Source: Phaeotremella fagi (taxonomy: Eukaryota; Basidiomycota; Tremellomycetes; Tremellales; Phaeotremellaceae). From it: a DNA stretch of 64,000 nucleotides. The stretch lies in NCBI GenBank assembly GCA_001599715.1, contig BCHU01000002.1, positions 1,612,001 through 1,676,000 of the forward strand. Direction: 5' to 3'. This document shows, in pieces, positions 45,227 to 55,553 of this stretch (positions are counted from its first letter, which is position 1; each line of letters opens with the position of its first letter). The position numbers and the translations under genes were made by a program. The notes beneath the pieces are model-generated. The model was not told the origin of the DNA. It saw nothing but the letters and a program-made list of their open reading frames with translations, and made no database searches.

Positions 45227-48200
45227 TCATAGCCTGCGTTGAGGCATCCCAGTGGTAGTAGTCCTTACGCTGCCAGAGCGTTTCGGTGGTGAAGCTTCCT
45301 TAACTGGTGAAGTGCTGGGACTATCAAACACGAGTTTCGCTTTTGATACTTTGTTTGAATCTATCCATGTTATAAGCATACGAATGCAAATAGACGAGAA
45401 AAAGTCGATCCACCAACTTACCAGTCAACTTATCCATATCATGTTCAATGGTAACCCTGCGTTTCTTCTTTGAACTAGCATTCGAATACTGACTAGGGTG
45501 AAGAGGTAGCGGTGTAGGATGACTCGGCAAAGCTAAATTCCTTGCTGTAAACGTAGCGGTCATTCCTGTCTTTGCAGGCTTTGTGGTCGAAGTCGATGAG
45601 AGAGATTTGGTGCCCTTCTTATGTCCTCGTGGGGAATCTTCAAGGCTGGTTTTGGGATTTGGACTACTTTTATCGATTCCTGAACATGTACAATTCTCCG
45701 TAAGGATTTTAAGCATTTTACCATGATTTTCGTGTTCCTATTCGTATTTGTAAATATCAAACTGATGGCGATAGAATATAACTCACAGCAGTCCAGAATT
45801 CGACTTTAGCTCGTTGTTCAACAATGGTAGCATCCCTAGCATCCAAAACCACCTTCAAATCTTGAATCTCTTCTTCCAATTCTCTGATTCTCGCAATTGT
45901 CGAAGCGTCTCTAGTGGTTCTAAGCCCATGCAGCTCTGTCGATAATCCAGAATACTTCTTCTCAAGTACCGCAACAAGATTCTTCAATTGTACAACCTCC
46001 TCCTCAGAAATCTTGAGTGACTGTCGAAGTTCCTGAATGGTTTGTTGATAAGCCTGAAGATCCGTGGACTTTTGTTGAGAATCCTTGGCGAGTTTGAGGC
46101 TATCTTCACTCTTCTTTTCCATCAGAGTCAGATCCTGACGAAGAGTCGTAATCTGATGAACATGAGCTTGTAAGTCGGAAGTCAGTTGTTGAATTTGGAG
46201 AGCTTGTCCATCCATCAAAGCAGTTTTTCCCTTCAATTCACCGGAAACCTTTTCAATTTCATCTCCAAGGTTCTTCTCGATCGTTGATCGTTGCGTCGAT
46301 AAATCAGAAACAAGCTTCTCGTGCTTCGTAACGATATTAACGTGATCGTCATTCTGTTTCCGTTGAAGGTCCAATTGCAATGATAGATCCGTAACCTTTG
46401 TTTGGGACTCTTCGAACAATTTCTGAACACGAACAACCTCGTCGGCAGCCTGTCGGTGAAGTTGAGATACCTTGTCAATCTCTCTAGCAGAGCTTTCTGC
46501 GGATTCTCGATGATTTACGGCTTTTTCGTCTAATTGAGCCGCGAGAGTCTCAATCTCAGTTGAAAGTTGTCGGTTTTGACTTGTGGATGAGTCAAGCTCT
46601 ATCTGAAGATTTTCAATTGCAATTCGGGATGCTTCATCTTGATTGACACGAGTCTCTTCAAGTTGTCTAACCAAGTTTTGTTTAGTTGCCGTTAACTCCT
46701 CGATTGTGGTAGATAAAGAGGCACGTTCAGTGGATAGAGCAGTGAAAGACTCATCCTTCTGAGCTAACACATTTTGTAACTCGGTCTTCTCCAAAAGAGA
46801 CTTTGAAATCTCAGAATCCTTTTGCTGAATTGACTGTCGAAGATGTTCCATTTCGTTTTCGATGGTTGATCGATCAGACATTTCCTTTTCGAGTGTAGCC
46901 TTGAGACCGGTGATCATACCATCCTTATCACCATTAATGGACAACTGAGACTCCCGATCCTTTTTGATCACCTCCAACTCGTCTTTTTCCTTCGCGCGAA
47001 GCTCCTTGAGATCGTTAAGCTCAGTCTGTAGCTTCTCCATCTCCTTTGAGCGAGCATCCAAATCTGATTTAACATTCTTATTATCTTCTTCAACCTTCTC
47101 AACAGTTCCCTTGAACGAGTCTCTCTCTTTTCTGACATTCTCCAACTCCTGTTTCAAATCTGTGATGGTAGCAGCTTCCGATTGCATGGCTGCTTTTTGA
47201 TATCGATCCAAGTCATTTACTGCCTTTTCTCGTTCGAGTCGAAGTTCTTCTTTCTCCTTGGCAGATATCTCGAGTCGCCCATTGAGAGACTGAACCGTTT
47301 CCTTCTCAGATTTCAATTGCTCTTCGAGATTGGTAATGACCAGCTGCTTTTCGGTAGATTGTTGGATACTGTTAGATTGACTGACAACCAAGTCTTCATG
47401 ACGGCAATTGACATCCTCCAATTTGGTTTGTAGTTGAGATCTCTCTTCTTCATGGGTCTTTCGAAGTTCAACCAATTCTCCAGAAACCGCGGTGAATTTC
47501 TCTTCAATTGCCTTCACCTCCTCCTTTCCAGCTTCTGCTTTCAATTTGACCTGCTCCAATTCGATCATGGAGGAGTCCAATTTAGTCTTGACCTCATCAT
47601 ATCGTCCTTCAGCTTCGACCATCAATTCTTCCCTGGAAGACCGTAAATCCAGAATTGCTGATTCCAGAGAATCAATTTTCCCTTGTTTTTCTTCTACGAC
47701 GCTAACCAGTTCCGCCTGAGTCGTTTGAAGTTGATGATGTTGCTCTCGAAGCTTGATCTCTTTCTCTTCATTCTCTTTGCAGATAGACTCGTGGGCTGTT
47801 TCGAGAGTGGTATGCGAGCTTTGAAGTGCTGTGAACTGTTGAGAGATTCCAGAAAGCTCAGCGATTCTTTCAAGAGCTTTGGCTAATTCTAGCTCTTTGT
47901 CGACCAACTTCTGTTCTTGAGCCGATAATGTTCGTTTGAGTGCAGAGAGCGCTCTGTCGTGTTCGAAATTCTGATTCATGTCAGTAGTTGTAGGGTTCGA
48001 TCACCGAGGAAATACTTACCTGACCAGCAGAGTTGACAGATTCGAAAGTTCCAACCATTGAAGGCATGACTTCTTCCTCTGGAACCGACATTCTAACCAT
48101 TCCACTGACAGCTCTGCGATCTGGAACACCTTTTGGGCCCCCAATACCCAAACCCGGCCGACCATTGCCATTCATCAAGCCATGGAAATCGCTGATACGA

Positions 48201-50714
48201 CGTCGTTTGGGTTTGGGCGGTGAAAGAGGTAAAAGGGTTGATATCGATCGTGGTAGCTCGGAAGTCAAGATCTCTCCGTTAAGTTTGGCCAATTGTTGAA
48301 CGAGTTTGGATTTACGGGCTTCCATCGCTGCAACTGACTCGGCGAGCTGATGGGTCTTGATCAGCTTCTATCTTTACCTCACACAGAAATGCTTACATCT
48401 GCAATCTGTTCAGAAGAATCAGAAGTCGAAGCGGACGGTTCAATTGGTCTCTTCGATAAGCCATAAAGCTGTCGTTTCAACTCTTCAATTTCCTCATCTT
48501 TCGCACGAATTACAGCACGTTCTGACGAGAGAAGCTATAAAAGAAGATATTTAGTATATGGTGGAAGACTGTAAGGATCAGAATGGTAACTCACAACATT
48601 CTTCTTTGCCTTGGTCTCGACCTGCGAGCATCGTCCAGCAAATTTCAACGTCTCCAATGTCTCTCCGCAATGCTCTTCTTCTGCAGACATCCTGAAGTTT
48701 ACGTCAGTCAAAGACTTTGCGAGAGAGTTCCTTCTACATACGTGCATATAACACAAATGTTTGAATCTCCACCCAAAGCATTTTCAAGGATATGTGTGAG
48801 TTTGGAGTTCCGGTAAGGGATATGACTGTTGAGTTTGAAATCAGTAAGATAATTCGAATTAAGTAGTTTTGCTCACCTTCTCTTCCCCTTCTCTGTTAAT
48901 TTATGAACAACCTCTCTCAAGGCGAGTAAACTGTAGGTAAAAGTTAAATGCTGGACAGGGTGGTCCCTAAGACTCACCTTTGATTGATATGTTTACCCTC
49001 GCCTCGTCTGTCAATATCGGAAACGGCTTTTTCTGAACCAGCAAGATCGATTAGATTCTGTCGATCGAGAGAGATTAGTAGCGAATATAACGGCGTTTCG
49101 TAATCTGCACTTACCAATCTAGATAAACGAATGTCACCATCACTATCCCCATCTCTAGGTCTAGATTCAATGACAATGGTGAAAACGCAATGTGATCGTG
49201 ACGAACGCTCATTCTGTGAGGGGTCAGTAACTATCCTCTACGAATGTTGTTACTCACCCAATCTGTCGCACCGACTTTTCGACCACTGTTTCCTCGTTCC
49301 AGGAGATCAACAACATCTTGTGGACATGAGACGATCTCTTCAACCAGTGGTTCGACGTAGACTTTGCCCTAGAGTTTTGGTTAGCTACTGTTGAAATGGG
49401 TCATCAGCTTCTCAACAAACCTTTGCTGTGTGGATTGTTGGTTTCTCATCATCACGTAGAGGTCCTTTCTTGAAGTTTAATAAATCGCGAAGAGTTTCAT
49501 TGTAGATCTCGATATATGAGACGCGAAGCAGGTACGCTCGGTCAGGTTCCTTGATAAGTATGTTTCGTCAGTCCAGATTGTAATAGATTGTTCAAATACT
49601 TACAGCATTGATTGCATCAAAAACCCCGTCGACAGCACAAGGGATGATACCCAATTCAGTTTCAGTACCCGTCTAATGCAGTGTAAGCTACGTATCGAGA
49701 GACCGTTTTAGAAGCTTACCATTGTAAATGACTTTCCGCTACCCGTCTGACCATATCTGAGATTTGGAACGTTAGCTTGTGTCGTATGAGTGAAATGACA
49801 TGAACATACGCAAATATAGTGCTGTTGAATCCCCTCATCGCTTTATCGACTAAAGGAGCTACCTTCGCTTCGTATAAATCAGGCGTACGGGATGGAAATT
49901 GCAGCAGAGCGTCTTTAAGTAGCGTCAGTAATGCAACAACGATCCCAGACAGGATGTGAACATACCGAAATCGTAAGTATATTCTGCTTCTCTTCCAGCT
50001 TTACCCCCGCGCTTCACGACGTTGGGATGAGAGGAAGACAGTGTCAAGGATGTTGGGGTTCGTTCATAAGCATTTTCTGAAAAGACTGAAGTCGTAGGTT
50101 TTATTCTATAGCAACATTAATGTTTTTATCCTTACCAACAAACGAATTTGGACTGACCTGACGCAAACAACTACTTTGTCACTATTAGGTATGCTTCCTG
50201 CGTCTGACATTGAGCTAGAAGGTCTTTTGACGATGACCTTTGAGACAGATTTGGTAGGTGATCCAGATGTTGATGAAGAAGCGGATAGGTTGACATGAGC
50301 GTTTAACCCATCACCAGTACTCTTCGATTTCTTAACTTGAGCTGCGATTTGTAATCTTTCAGCTAGAGTTCCACGTTTTTTCCCAGTCCTAGCAACACCA
50401 CCAGAGATATCTTGAGCTTCAAAAGAAGGTATGACTTTTCTTTTAGGTGTGATTTCGTCGTCGAGATTTCGAGATGAGTAAGATTTATTGATCGAAGATT
50501 CATCTTCACTGGCTGCTGATGAATCAGCTGAGGACTCGACGTCGCCTCGATGAATCCTTTTATGGGAGCGTGATCTCTTAAGTGATTTGAATGATGATGA
50601 GGGTGTCATGATGTTTGATTCGGGGAGGGCTGGGGGGATGCCAACGGCGAGGGAGGGCGAAGAAGGTGAGCGTGATAGAGTTTTTTGATGAGATTTGTCA
50701 GGGGAGAGTGACAT
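45227..50714 (-). CDS. Kinesin motor protein with long coiled coil (kinesin-7/CENP-E-like)
   Basis: Microtubule motor. Seventeen exons: 50714-50158, 50105-49966, 49912-49810, 49756-49720, 49672-49604, 49549-49421, 49368-49258, 49213-49115, 49057-48978, 48930-48877, 48825-48742, 48691-48595, 48534-48397, 48355-48020, 47970-45787, 45737-45422 and 45360-45227, giving 1555 residues, phase closed. A Ser-rich basic front (1-178) precedes the motor domain (about 179-510): VVVCVRIKP, P-loop YGQTGSGKSFTM, switch I NERSSRSH, switch II NLIDLAGSE, HIPYRNSKLTHILENALGG and the neck ETLKFAGRCSQVE. A coiled coil of over 700 residues follows, mostly in one 2184-bp exon, ending in a basic tail (KKKRRVTIEHDM). 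N-terminal motor plus long stalk suggests kinesin-7; the subfamily is inferred. Confidence 0.92.
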
Positions 50715-51553
50715 GTAGATGGATGTTGAGAGTGTATGAGTAGGATGAATGGGATAAGAAGGAATACAATGAAATGGTAGATGAAGAAAGAACAAGATAT
50801 AACTATAACCACCTATATATACTATAGTCAACCAACTTCTCTAGTGTGTTATGTTGAATGACTTTCTACTCTCCTCAGCTAAATGATGTTGACGTATAAA
50901 AATCAGGCACGTCCTCATACAAGAAGAACCTTATTTGAGCCTTCCTCTTAAGTTGCGAAAATGCATCGTAAACCTGCTCCATTTATCATGTACCTGTTGT
51001 ACAGTATGCATGCTTGCAATCGTGTATGGAGTATCAGCTCGTACTTGTTCCAATATCTCCATAAATCTGCTGTCGACAGTAAAGATTTGAGGCTTTGTCT
51101 CCGAAGACCCATTCTGCTCTTCGTCTTTGAATTGTGGTGTAAAACTTGCCACACGTGGCAAATGTAATGGTCAACCAATTGTTTTCTGCACGGACCTCCT
51201 TCTGCCAGCATGGAAATTGATCAGTGTACAATTATTTCTTTTTTTCGAATCGTGTCAGATGTCATTACGACATCGGCGTATACTACAAAAATGATGGACA
51301 AGTAAAAGGGTAAGATACATACACCTAGCCCTTTCACCGATGCCACCTTTGATCATGATGCAATCAAGCAAACAAAGGGCTTCAAGAGCTGTGCGAAAGC
51401 AGTGTCAAACAAAAGAAATGCCCAGTCTTCTCAACGGAAGACCAAGTATTGGGGAGAAATTTGGCAACGTAGACAAGTATTCTTCTTCCCCACTTCATCT
51501 TTTACCCCAACAACCATCATCGAATTCCCCGGTCAAAACTAATCGTTCGAATT
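50715..51553. other. Intergenic between kinesin and the D/E orphan pair
   Basis: Holds the kinesin promoter (TATATATACTATAG near 50813-50826) and one minus-strand frame described separately. Otherwise nothing. Confidence 0.4.
50931..51161 (-). CDS. Possible terminal exon of an unidentified gene
   Basis: A minus-strand frame of 76 codons with protein-like composition (for example FMEILEQVRADTPYTIASMH and VHDKWSRFTMHFRNL) but no ATG at its head. An upstream ATG near 51213 cannot be spliced to it in phase with the donors seen. It may be a last exon, a relic or chance. Confidence 0.22.
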   Translation of the reverse strand: MPRVASFTPQFKDEEQNGSSETKPQIFTVDSRFMEILEQVRADTPYTIASMHTVQQVHDKWSRFTMHFRNLRGRLK

Positions 51554-52165
51554 ATGAATCAATCAACCAACCCAACAAAGCAAGTTCTTTACTATCACGA
51601 ACTTGAGGAAGAACATCCCTATTTTTCTCGTCACGTTCAAATCGATGCTTTTGAACCAGAAGGTGTTTCAACTGGTACATACACTCAACTTTCCAAGTAC
51701 TTTCTACCTGGGTCAGTATTCCTAAAGCAGGGAGACTCGTTCAGTCCTCTCAGAGACGTCAATGGTTCAACAGTCGACACTTCCACTTATCACATTGTTT
51801 GCGACAAAGTTATGCTCTATCGAAATCCTCAAGTTTCAGAAGATTTATCAGCTGAAGACATCGATTCCTGGCTCAAAGCCAGTAGCGCGCATGATGAAGT
51901 CGAGCAAGCCTACCTTCGTAAAACTGATGAACTGAGAGCAGAGGTAGACAAGGAGATTGAGGGTACCATGGAGCATTTGTGGGCAAGATCGAAAGCTTTT
52001 GAATATGATAATCCTCATTCTTATTGGGAAAATCAAAAGAAGGCTGCTGAGGTCTACGACAGCTTGGTCTCAAGGGAGGTGGTATCAAAATGTGGCGCGA
52101 CAAAACACTTCAAACTCGTTGCTGAGTTTCAATATATGGATGGACCAATGAAGATATGGGAGTAA
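51554..52165 (+). CDS. Orphan pair, member D
   Basis: Intronless, 203 residues, start MNQSTNPTKQVLYYHELEEE. Paralogous to the next gene throughout: (L/I)(Y/F)YHEL, (V/I)QID(A/S)F(E/Q)PE, Y..(L/I)S.Y(F/L).PGS.F.K.G..F.P(L/I), (N/D)PQVS.D(L/I)(S/T)AED, a helix with AYLRKTDELRAEVDKEI, and the C-terminal SLVSREVVSKCGATKHFKLVAEFQY. No signal peptide or membrane helix. Family not recognised. The segment YFLPGSVFLKQGDSF recalls LFLPGDFYDGEDDHI in the 27-kb family, and total length and strand/helix/strand layout are alike, so a distant relation is possible. Confidence 0.7.
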   Translation: MNQSTNPTKQVLYYHELEEEHPYFSRHVQIDAFEPEGVSTGTYTQLSKYFLPGSVFLKQGDSFSPLRDVNGSTVDTSTYHIVCDKVMLYRNPQVSEDLSAEDIDSWLKASSAHDEVEQAYLRKTDELRAEVDKEIEGTMEHLWARSKAFEYDNPHSYWENQKKAAEVYDSLVSREVVSKCGATKHFKLVAEFQYMDGPMKIWE

Positions 52166-52544
52166 TTAGGGGGGTGCGAAGAAGACAATGGTCAGGGTTG
52201 GATGAATTTTAAGGATGTTATGTAGAATGTCTCTGAATATGCAGCAGTGAGAGTAATTTATGGTATAGCGCCTTCTGCTGTTGAGCTTTTACAGTGAACA
52301 CATGTACCACAGTAGCAGTAAACCTGTGTCTTTCATTACGCTCAAATCCTTGAGCGCTTTCTCCTATACTCTCCTTTGATCATTGCGAAGTAACAGTAAT
52401 GCTGACTAAGGATTTTCCACATGACGCAATAGCCTCGTTGCCTTCGACTAATTGGAAGGCATACTGTTCTTATATTGAACACGACCAATCCCCTCTCCCA
52501 GAAACGTTCCCTTACGAACTATCAACGACAAAGATTCACCAATC
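52166..52544. other. Spacer between D and E
   Basis: No gene seen. Unlike the 27-kb family I do not see the promoter block CTTCTCCTTCAAACA here. Confidence 0.4.
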
Positions 52545-53177
52545 ATGAGTGAATCAAATACCTTCAAAAGACAGATCCTATTCTACCACGAACTCGATCA
52601 ACGAGAGGTTCTTCGTGCAGTCCCAATTCAAATCGATTCGTTTCAACCAGAGCTGGGTTCTTCAATCGAAGAATACGATCGGATCTCCCCTTACCTCAAA
52701 CCAGGTTCAACCTTCATGAAAAGTGGAAACCACTTTGTTCCCATCACTAATGCAGATGGTACAACGGTAGTTAAGCCTAATTATTGCATCACCTCCAACA
52801 ACAACGAGTTATTTCTAGACCCTCAAGTCTCCGCAGACATAACCGCCGAAGACGTTGCCTCATATTCAAAAGGTAACAGTGCTCGTCAAGCCATTACGCA
52901 TGCCTGGTATCTCAAAAATCAAGAATTGAAAGACGATCTAGATAGAGTAAGAGATATACGTACTACAGGCTCCTATAGAAAATGTTATGAGATAGAACTG
53001 TGGTATTGTGAAGCAGGTGAGAGATGTCATTCCTTTCCGGATACTTGGTTCGATATGGAAGAGGAGGCTGCAAAGGCTTTCAAAAGCTTGGTCACAAAGG
53101 ACTTGGAAGATAGATGTGCGACGAGTCAACACTACAAACGTATCGCTGATTTTCATTATAAGGATCAAAGTTTGTAG
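52545..53177 (+). CDS. Orphan pair, member E
   Basis: Intronless, 210 residues, start MSESNTFKRQILFYHELDQRE. Aligns end to end with member D at roughly a third identity by eye (YHEL, IQIDSFQPE, YLKPGSTFMKSGNHFVPI, DPQVSADITAEDV, AWYLKNQELKDDLDRV, SLVTKDLEDRCATSQHYKRIADFHY). It has an extra cysteine-containing stretch (YCEAGERCHSF) in the second half. Both copies are open with conserved blocks, so they are probably expressed proteins after an old duplication. Function unknown. Confidence 0.7.
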   Translation: MSESNTFKRQILFYHELDQREVLRAVPIQIDSFQPELGSSIEEYDRISPYLKPGSTFMKSGNHFVPITNADGTTVVKPNYCITSNNNELFLDPQVSADITAEDVASYSKGNSARQAITHAWYLKNQELKDDLDRVRDIRTTGSYRKCYEIELWYCEAGERCHSFPDTWFDMEEEAAKAFKSLVTKDLEDRCATSQHYKRIADFHYKDQSL

Positions 53178-53408
53178 AACGATGATCTGGAGACGACAGT
53201 GATGGCGATGTAAAAATGTATCCAAGGGTGGTATTGATGAGGTAGTTGAATTATGCAAACATGCTAAGCATTCAAAACATGAGCATACACATTGCGTCAG
53301 AAAACAAGCAATCACGCCATCAATCAAGATGCATTTCGTACAACCCTTTCAGACTTATTCAAAACCCCCCAAGCCTTCATTCTGAACACTGTTAATTAAT
53401 TGACAGTT

Positions 53409-53767
53409 TTAACCAGAGGCGACGGCGTTCTCAACACCAGATTTGAAGCCAGCGATCCATTCCCAATCATCAGCATTGGTACCGTAGTGTTCGACGTTTT
53501 GTTTGGCCCAGTTCTCGTAATCGTCTGGGATACCTGAACCACTGACGATGGCACCGACGGCTTGTTGCCAACCAACGGCGAAACCGTTACCGAAAGCGTC
53601 GGCTGAGAAGATACCACCTCTGCTGGCCCAGTAGTCACGGTGAGCTTCTATAGGATGGGTCAGTTGATGTTACGGGCAGTGTGGTGTGAATGAGAACGGG
53701 GAGACTTACGGTTGGCAGAGGCAAGTTTGCTCTCGTAAACTTCAGTAGATGGTTCAGTCCAAGACAT
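53409..53767 (-). CDS. Small soluble protein with signs of very high expression
   Basis: Two exons, 53767-53710 and 53647-53409, give 98 residues beginning MSWTEPSTEVYESK. The body has paired aromatic/Gly segments (DYWASRGGIFSADAFGNGF, then AVGWQQAVGAIVSGSGIPDD, WAKQNVEHYGTNADDWEWI) with no cysteine, signal peptide or membrane helix. Codon choice is strongly biased to C-ending and GGT codons (GCC, AAC, GTC, TTC, GGT) unlike its neighbours, and a long TATATATATA lies about 107 bp before the ATG on the minus strand. Both suggest an abundant transcript, as for small stress or stationary-phase proteins. No family recognised. Confidence 0.82.
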
Positions 53768-53873
53768 TTTAAAGGTTTTTGTCAAAGTGAGTTGTAGAGA
53801 GTAGCAGTAGTGAAGAAAGCAAAAAGTTTTGGAGATGGGGGGAAAGAATTGGAACTAGCACGTTTGCAAGTCG

Positions 53874-53883
53874 ATATATATAT
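53874..53883 (-). promoter_or_regulatory. TATA box of the 98-residue gene
   Basis: An alternating TATATATATA run about 107 bp upstream of the ATG at 53767, flanked by C/G runs. Confidence 0.5.
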
Positions 53884-55115
53884 GGGGGAAGCTGTGATTT
53901 GGGATTGGCAAAGCAAACCGTGACGTGCCGGCATGAGGTTTTAACCCAAAGAAACCGGACAGGATTTCTACCCTAGTTCCTGAAGTCTAGACTGAATAGA
54001 CTGTGGAGTGGGTAGTTACCTGACCTATGGGTCGTGGAGTGGCTTAAAACTGAGCACTGATCCAGTAAAAACGTTAGAAAGGTAACTGAGTAGGCCGACG
54101 CGAGACTGGGACTAAATCCAGAACTCATCCAGGATTGTGGTCTTTACCACAGCTCTAGCTTACTTGACTTCACGATTTGCTGCGATTTCTGATATAGCCG
54201 GTGACTGGCTGTCTGCCCTTGGCAGGCACAGATTCCCATTTTAGGGATCGCGCCTAATCTTGTAAACCGAATAACTCGTTGACTATCGAAATCGATAAAA
54301 ACGTTTCTAGAGTCCTTCCTGATAGCCGGATATCTCATTCACGTTCACGGGGTTATCAAGGGTCTCCGAAAAGCATTGCTGTACATGCACAGCTCATTCT
54401 CAGCTTGCCTCCACAAGCTGTGAACACGACACAGTGGCAACATTGTTCTCAAGCTTGTGATGACATTTCGACGTCAATTTACAACATCAGTCGTTCCTGA
54501 GATTAATTTTACAACACACATTTTCTCCTCGATTCTGTTCCTACATTATCATCCGTTGATGGTGCTATCAAGTTGAACTTCAGTTAATTTTCTTTATCGT
54601 GATTGACTCAAAGTCAGCATACTGGATTAGATATCAAATTCCTCCCTGCTGGTTCCCATGCCATATTCCTACAAGTGCCTGCAGCTTATGTTTCCAATCA
54701 CTTTCTTCTGGCTCAGTTTTCCAACATTCATCGTCTTCTCTTGGGAACTATATTCATTTCCCCTTCTCCAATGTCGTTATGAATCCACGGATATGGCAGT
54801 CCTTTTCTCATCCAAGACACAATAATCGATTCTTGGGTTTTGTCCCCGCTGTTTCAAGACACGATATTTTCCTTCCAAGTATGAAACATTGTATCATCCA
54901 GTCCTCTGAAAGCTCTGGATAAGGAGGATAACATCCGCTTAGCGAGTTGATCCTTTATCGAAGTGATGTAAGTAAGTAAACATTGTCAGCTACTTTTACA
55001 ATACAACTGCACTGTTTCAATGACAATCACGTATGTCAATAAATCATAAGAACGGTGATGAAAGATTCACAGGTTATTAAACTCTTACGAATTTAACTTT
55101 TGTTAAATATATAGA
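53884..55115. other. Long gene-poor stretch
   Basis: About 1.2 kb. A 107-codon plus-strand frame at 54599-54922 and a short signal-peptide-like frame at 54689 have no supporting context and are not called. No RNA gene recognised. Confidence 0.4.
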
Positions 55116-55123
55116 TATATAAA
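55116..55123 (+). promoter_or_regulatory. TATA-like box before the possible small gene
   Basis: TATATAAA 44-51 bp upstream of the ATG at 55167, in otherwise AT-rich sequence. Confidence 0.35.
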
Positions 55124-55166
55124 TTGAAGAGACCAAAGTGAGAAAAAGAGAATTCGCCACCAACCA

Positions 55167-55441
55167 ATGATCACTTCTATCGTACAGAGTTTTACCGAAT
55201 TTCTAGCCTACTGTATGCGCACTCTCACCAAGCATACGAACTATGTGATAATCCAGAATTGCCAGCGAGTACCGTTCAACTGGTATCACCCATTGAAAAA
55301 CGTGCCAGCAAAGTACTTCCAGAATACGCTCGGATCGCTTCCGGAGGCAATAAGTCTCAGACATTTGAATTGGACAATTCAGTTGATTCATTCAAAACAA
55401 CTTTAGTAATCTCAGCATTAATTCTTCACCTATTGAGCTAG
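55167..55441 (+). CDS. Possible 73-residue protein with hydrophobic C-terminus
   Basis: Tentative two-exon gene, 55167-55212 and 55266-55441, joined by a 53-nt GT-AG intron that switches from the ATG frame to a frame open to the TAG at 55441. The product starts MITSIVQSFTEFLAY, has a polar middle with a dibasic KR, and ends in about 14 hydrophobic residues (TTLVISALILHLLS), like a tail anchor or GPI signal. A TATA-like box lies just upstream. Support is only frame, splice sites and promoter position; it ends 110 bp before the receptor gene and might instead be leader sequence of that gene. Confidence 0.3.
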
Positions 55442-55553
55442 ATCGACAGATCGTAAGTTAGTAGTCAGTGGACCCAGAGATGTATGTTTATAACTGTTTA
55501 ATTATAATACAATCACATCCAAATATCTATTATCAAACAGACACCCAAAGATA

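Noticed and set aside
50106..50160. Apparent frameshift at the start of the kinesin motor (VVVCVR then loss of frame).
   Set aside because: A 52-nt GT-AG intron (50157-50106) joins VVVCVR to IKPTTSVFSENAY in phase, so no mutation is needed.
54599..54922. 107-codon plus-strand frame and a nested signal-peptide-like frame at 54689.
   Set aside because: Random composition, no promoter or downstream exon that keeps phase.
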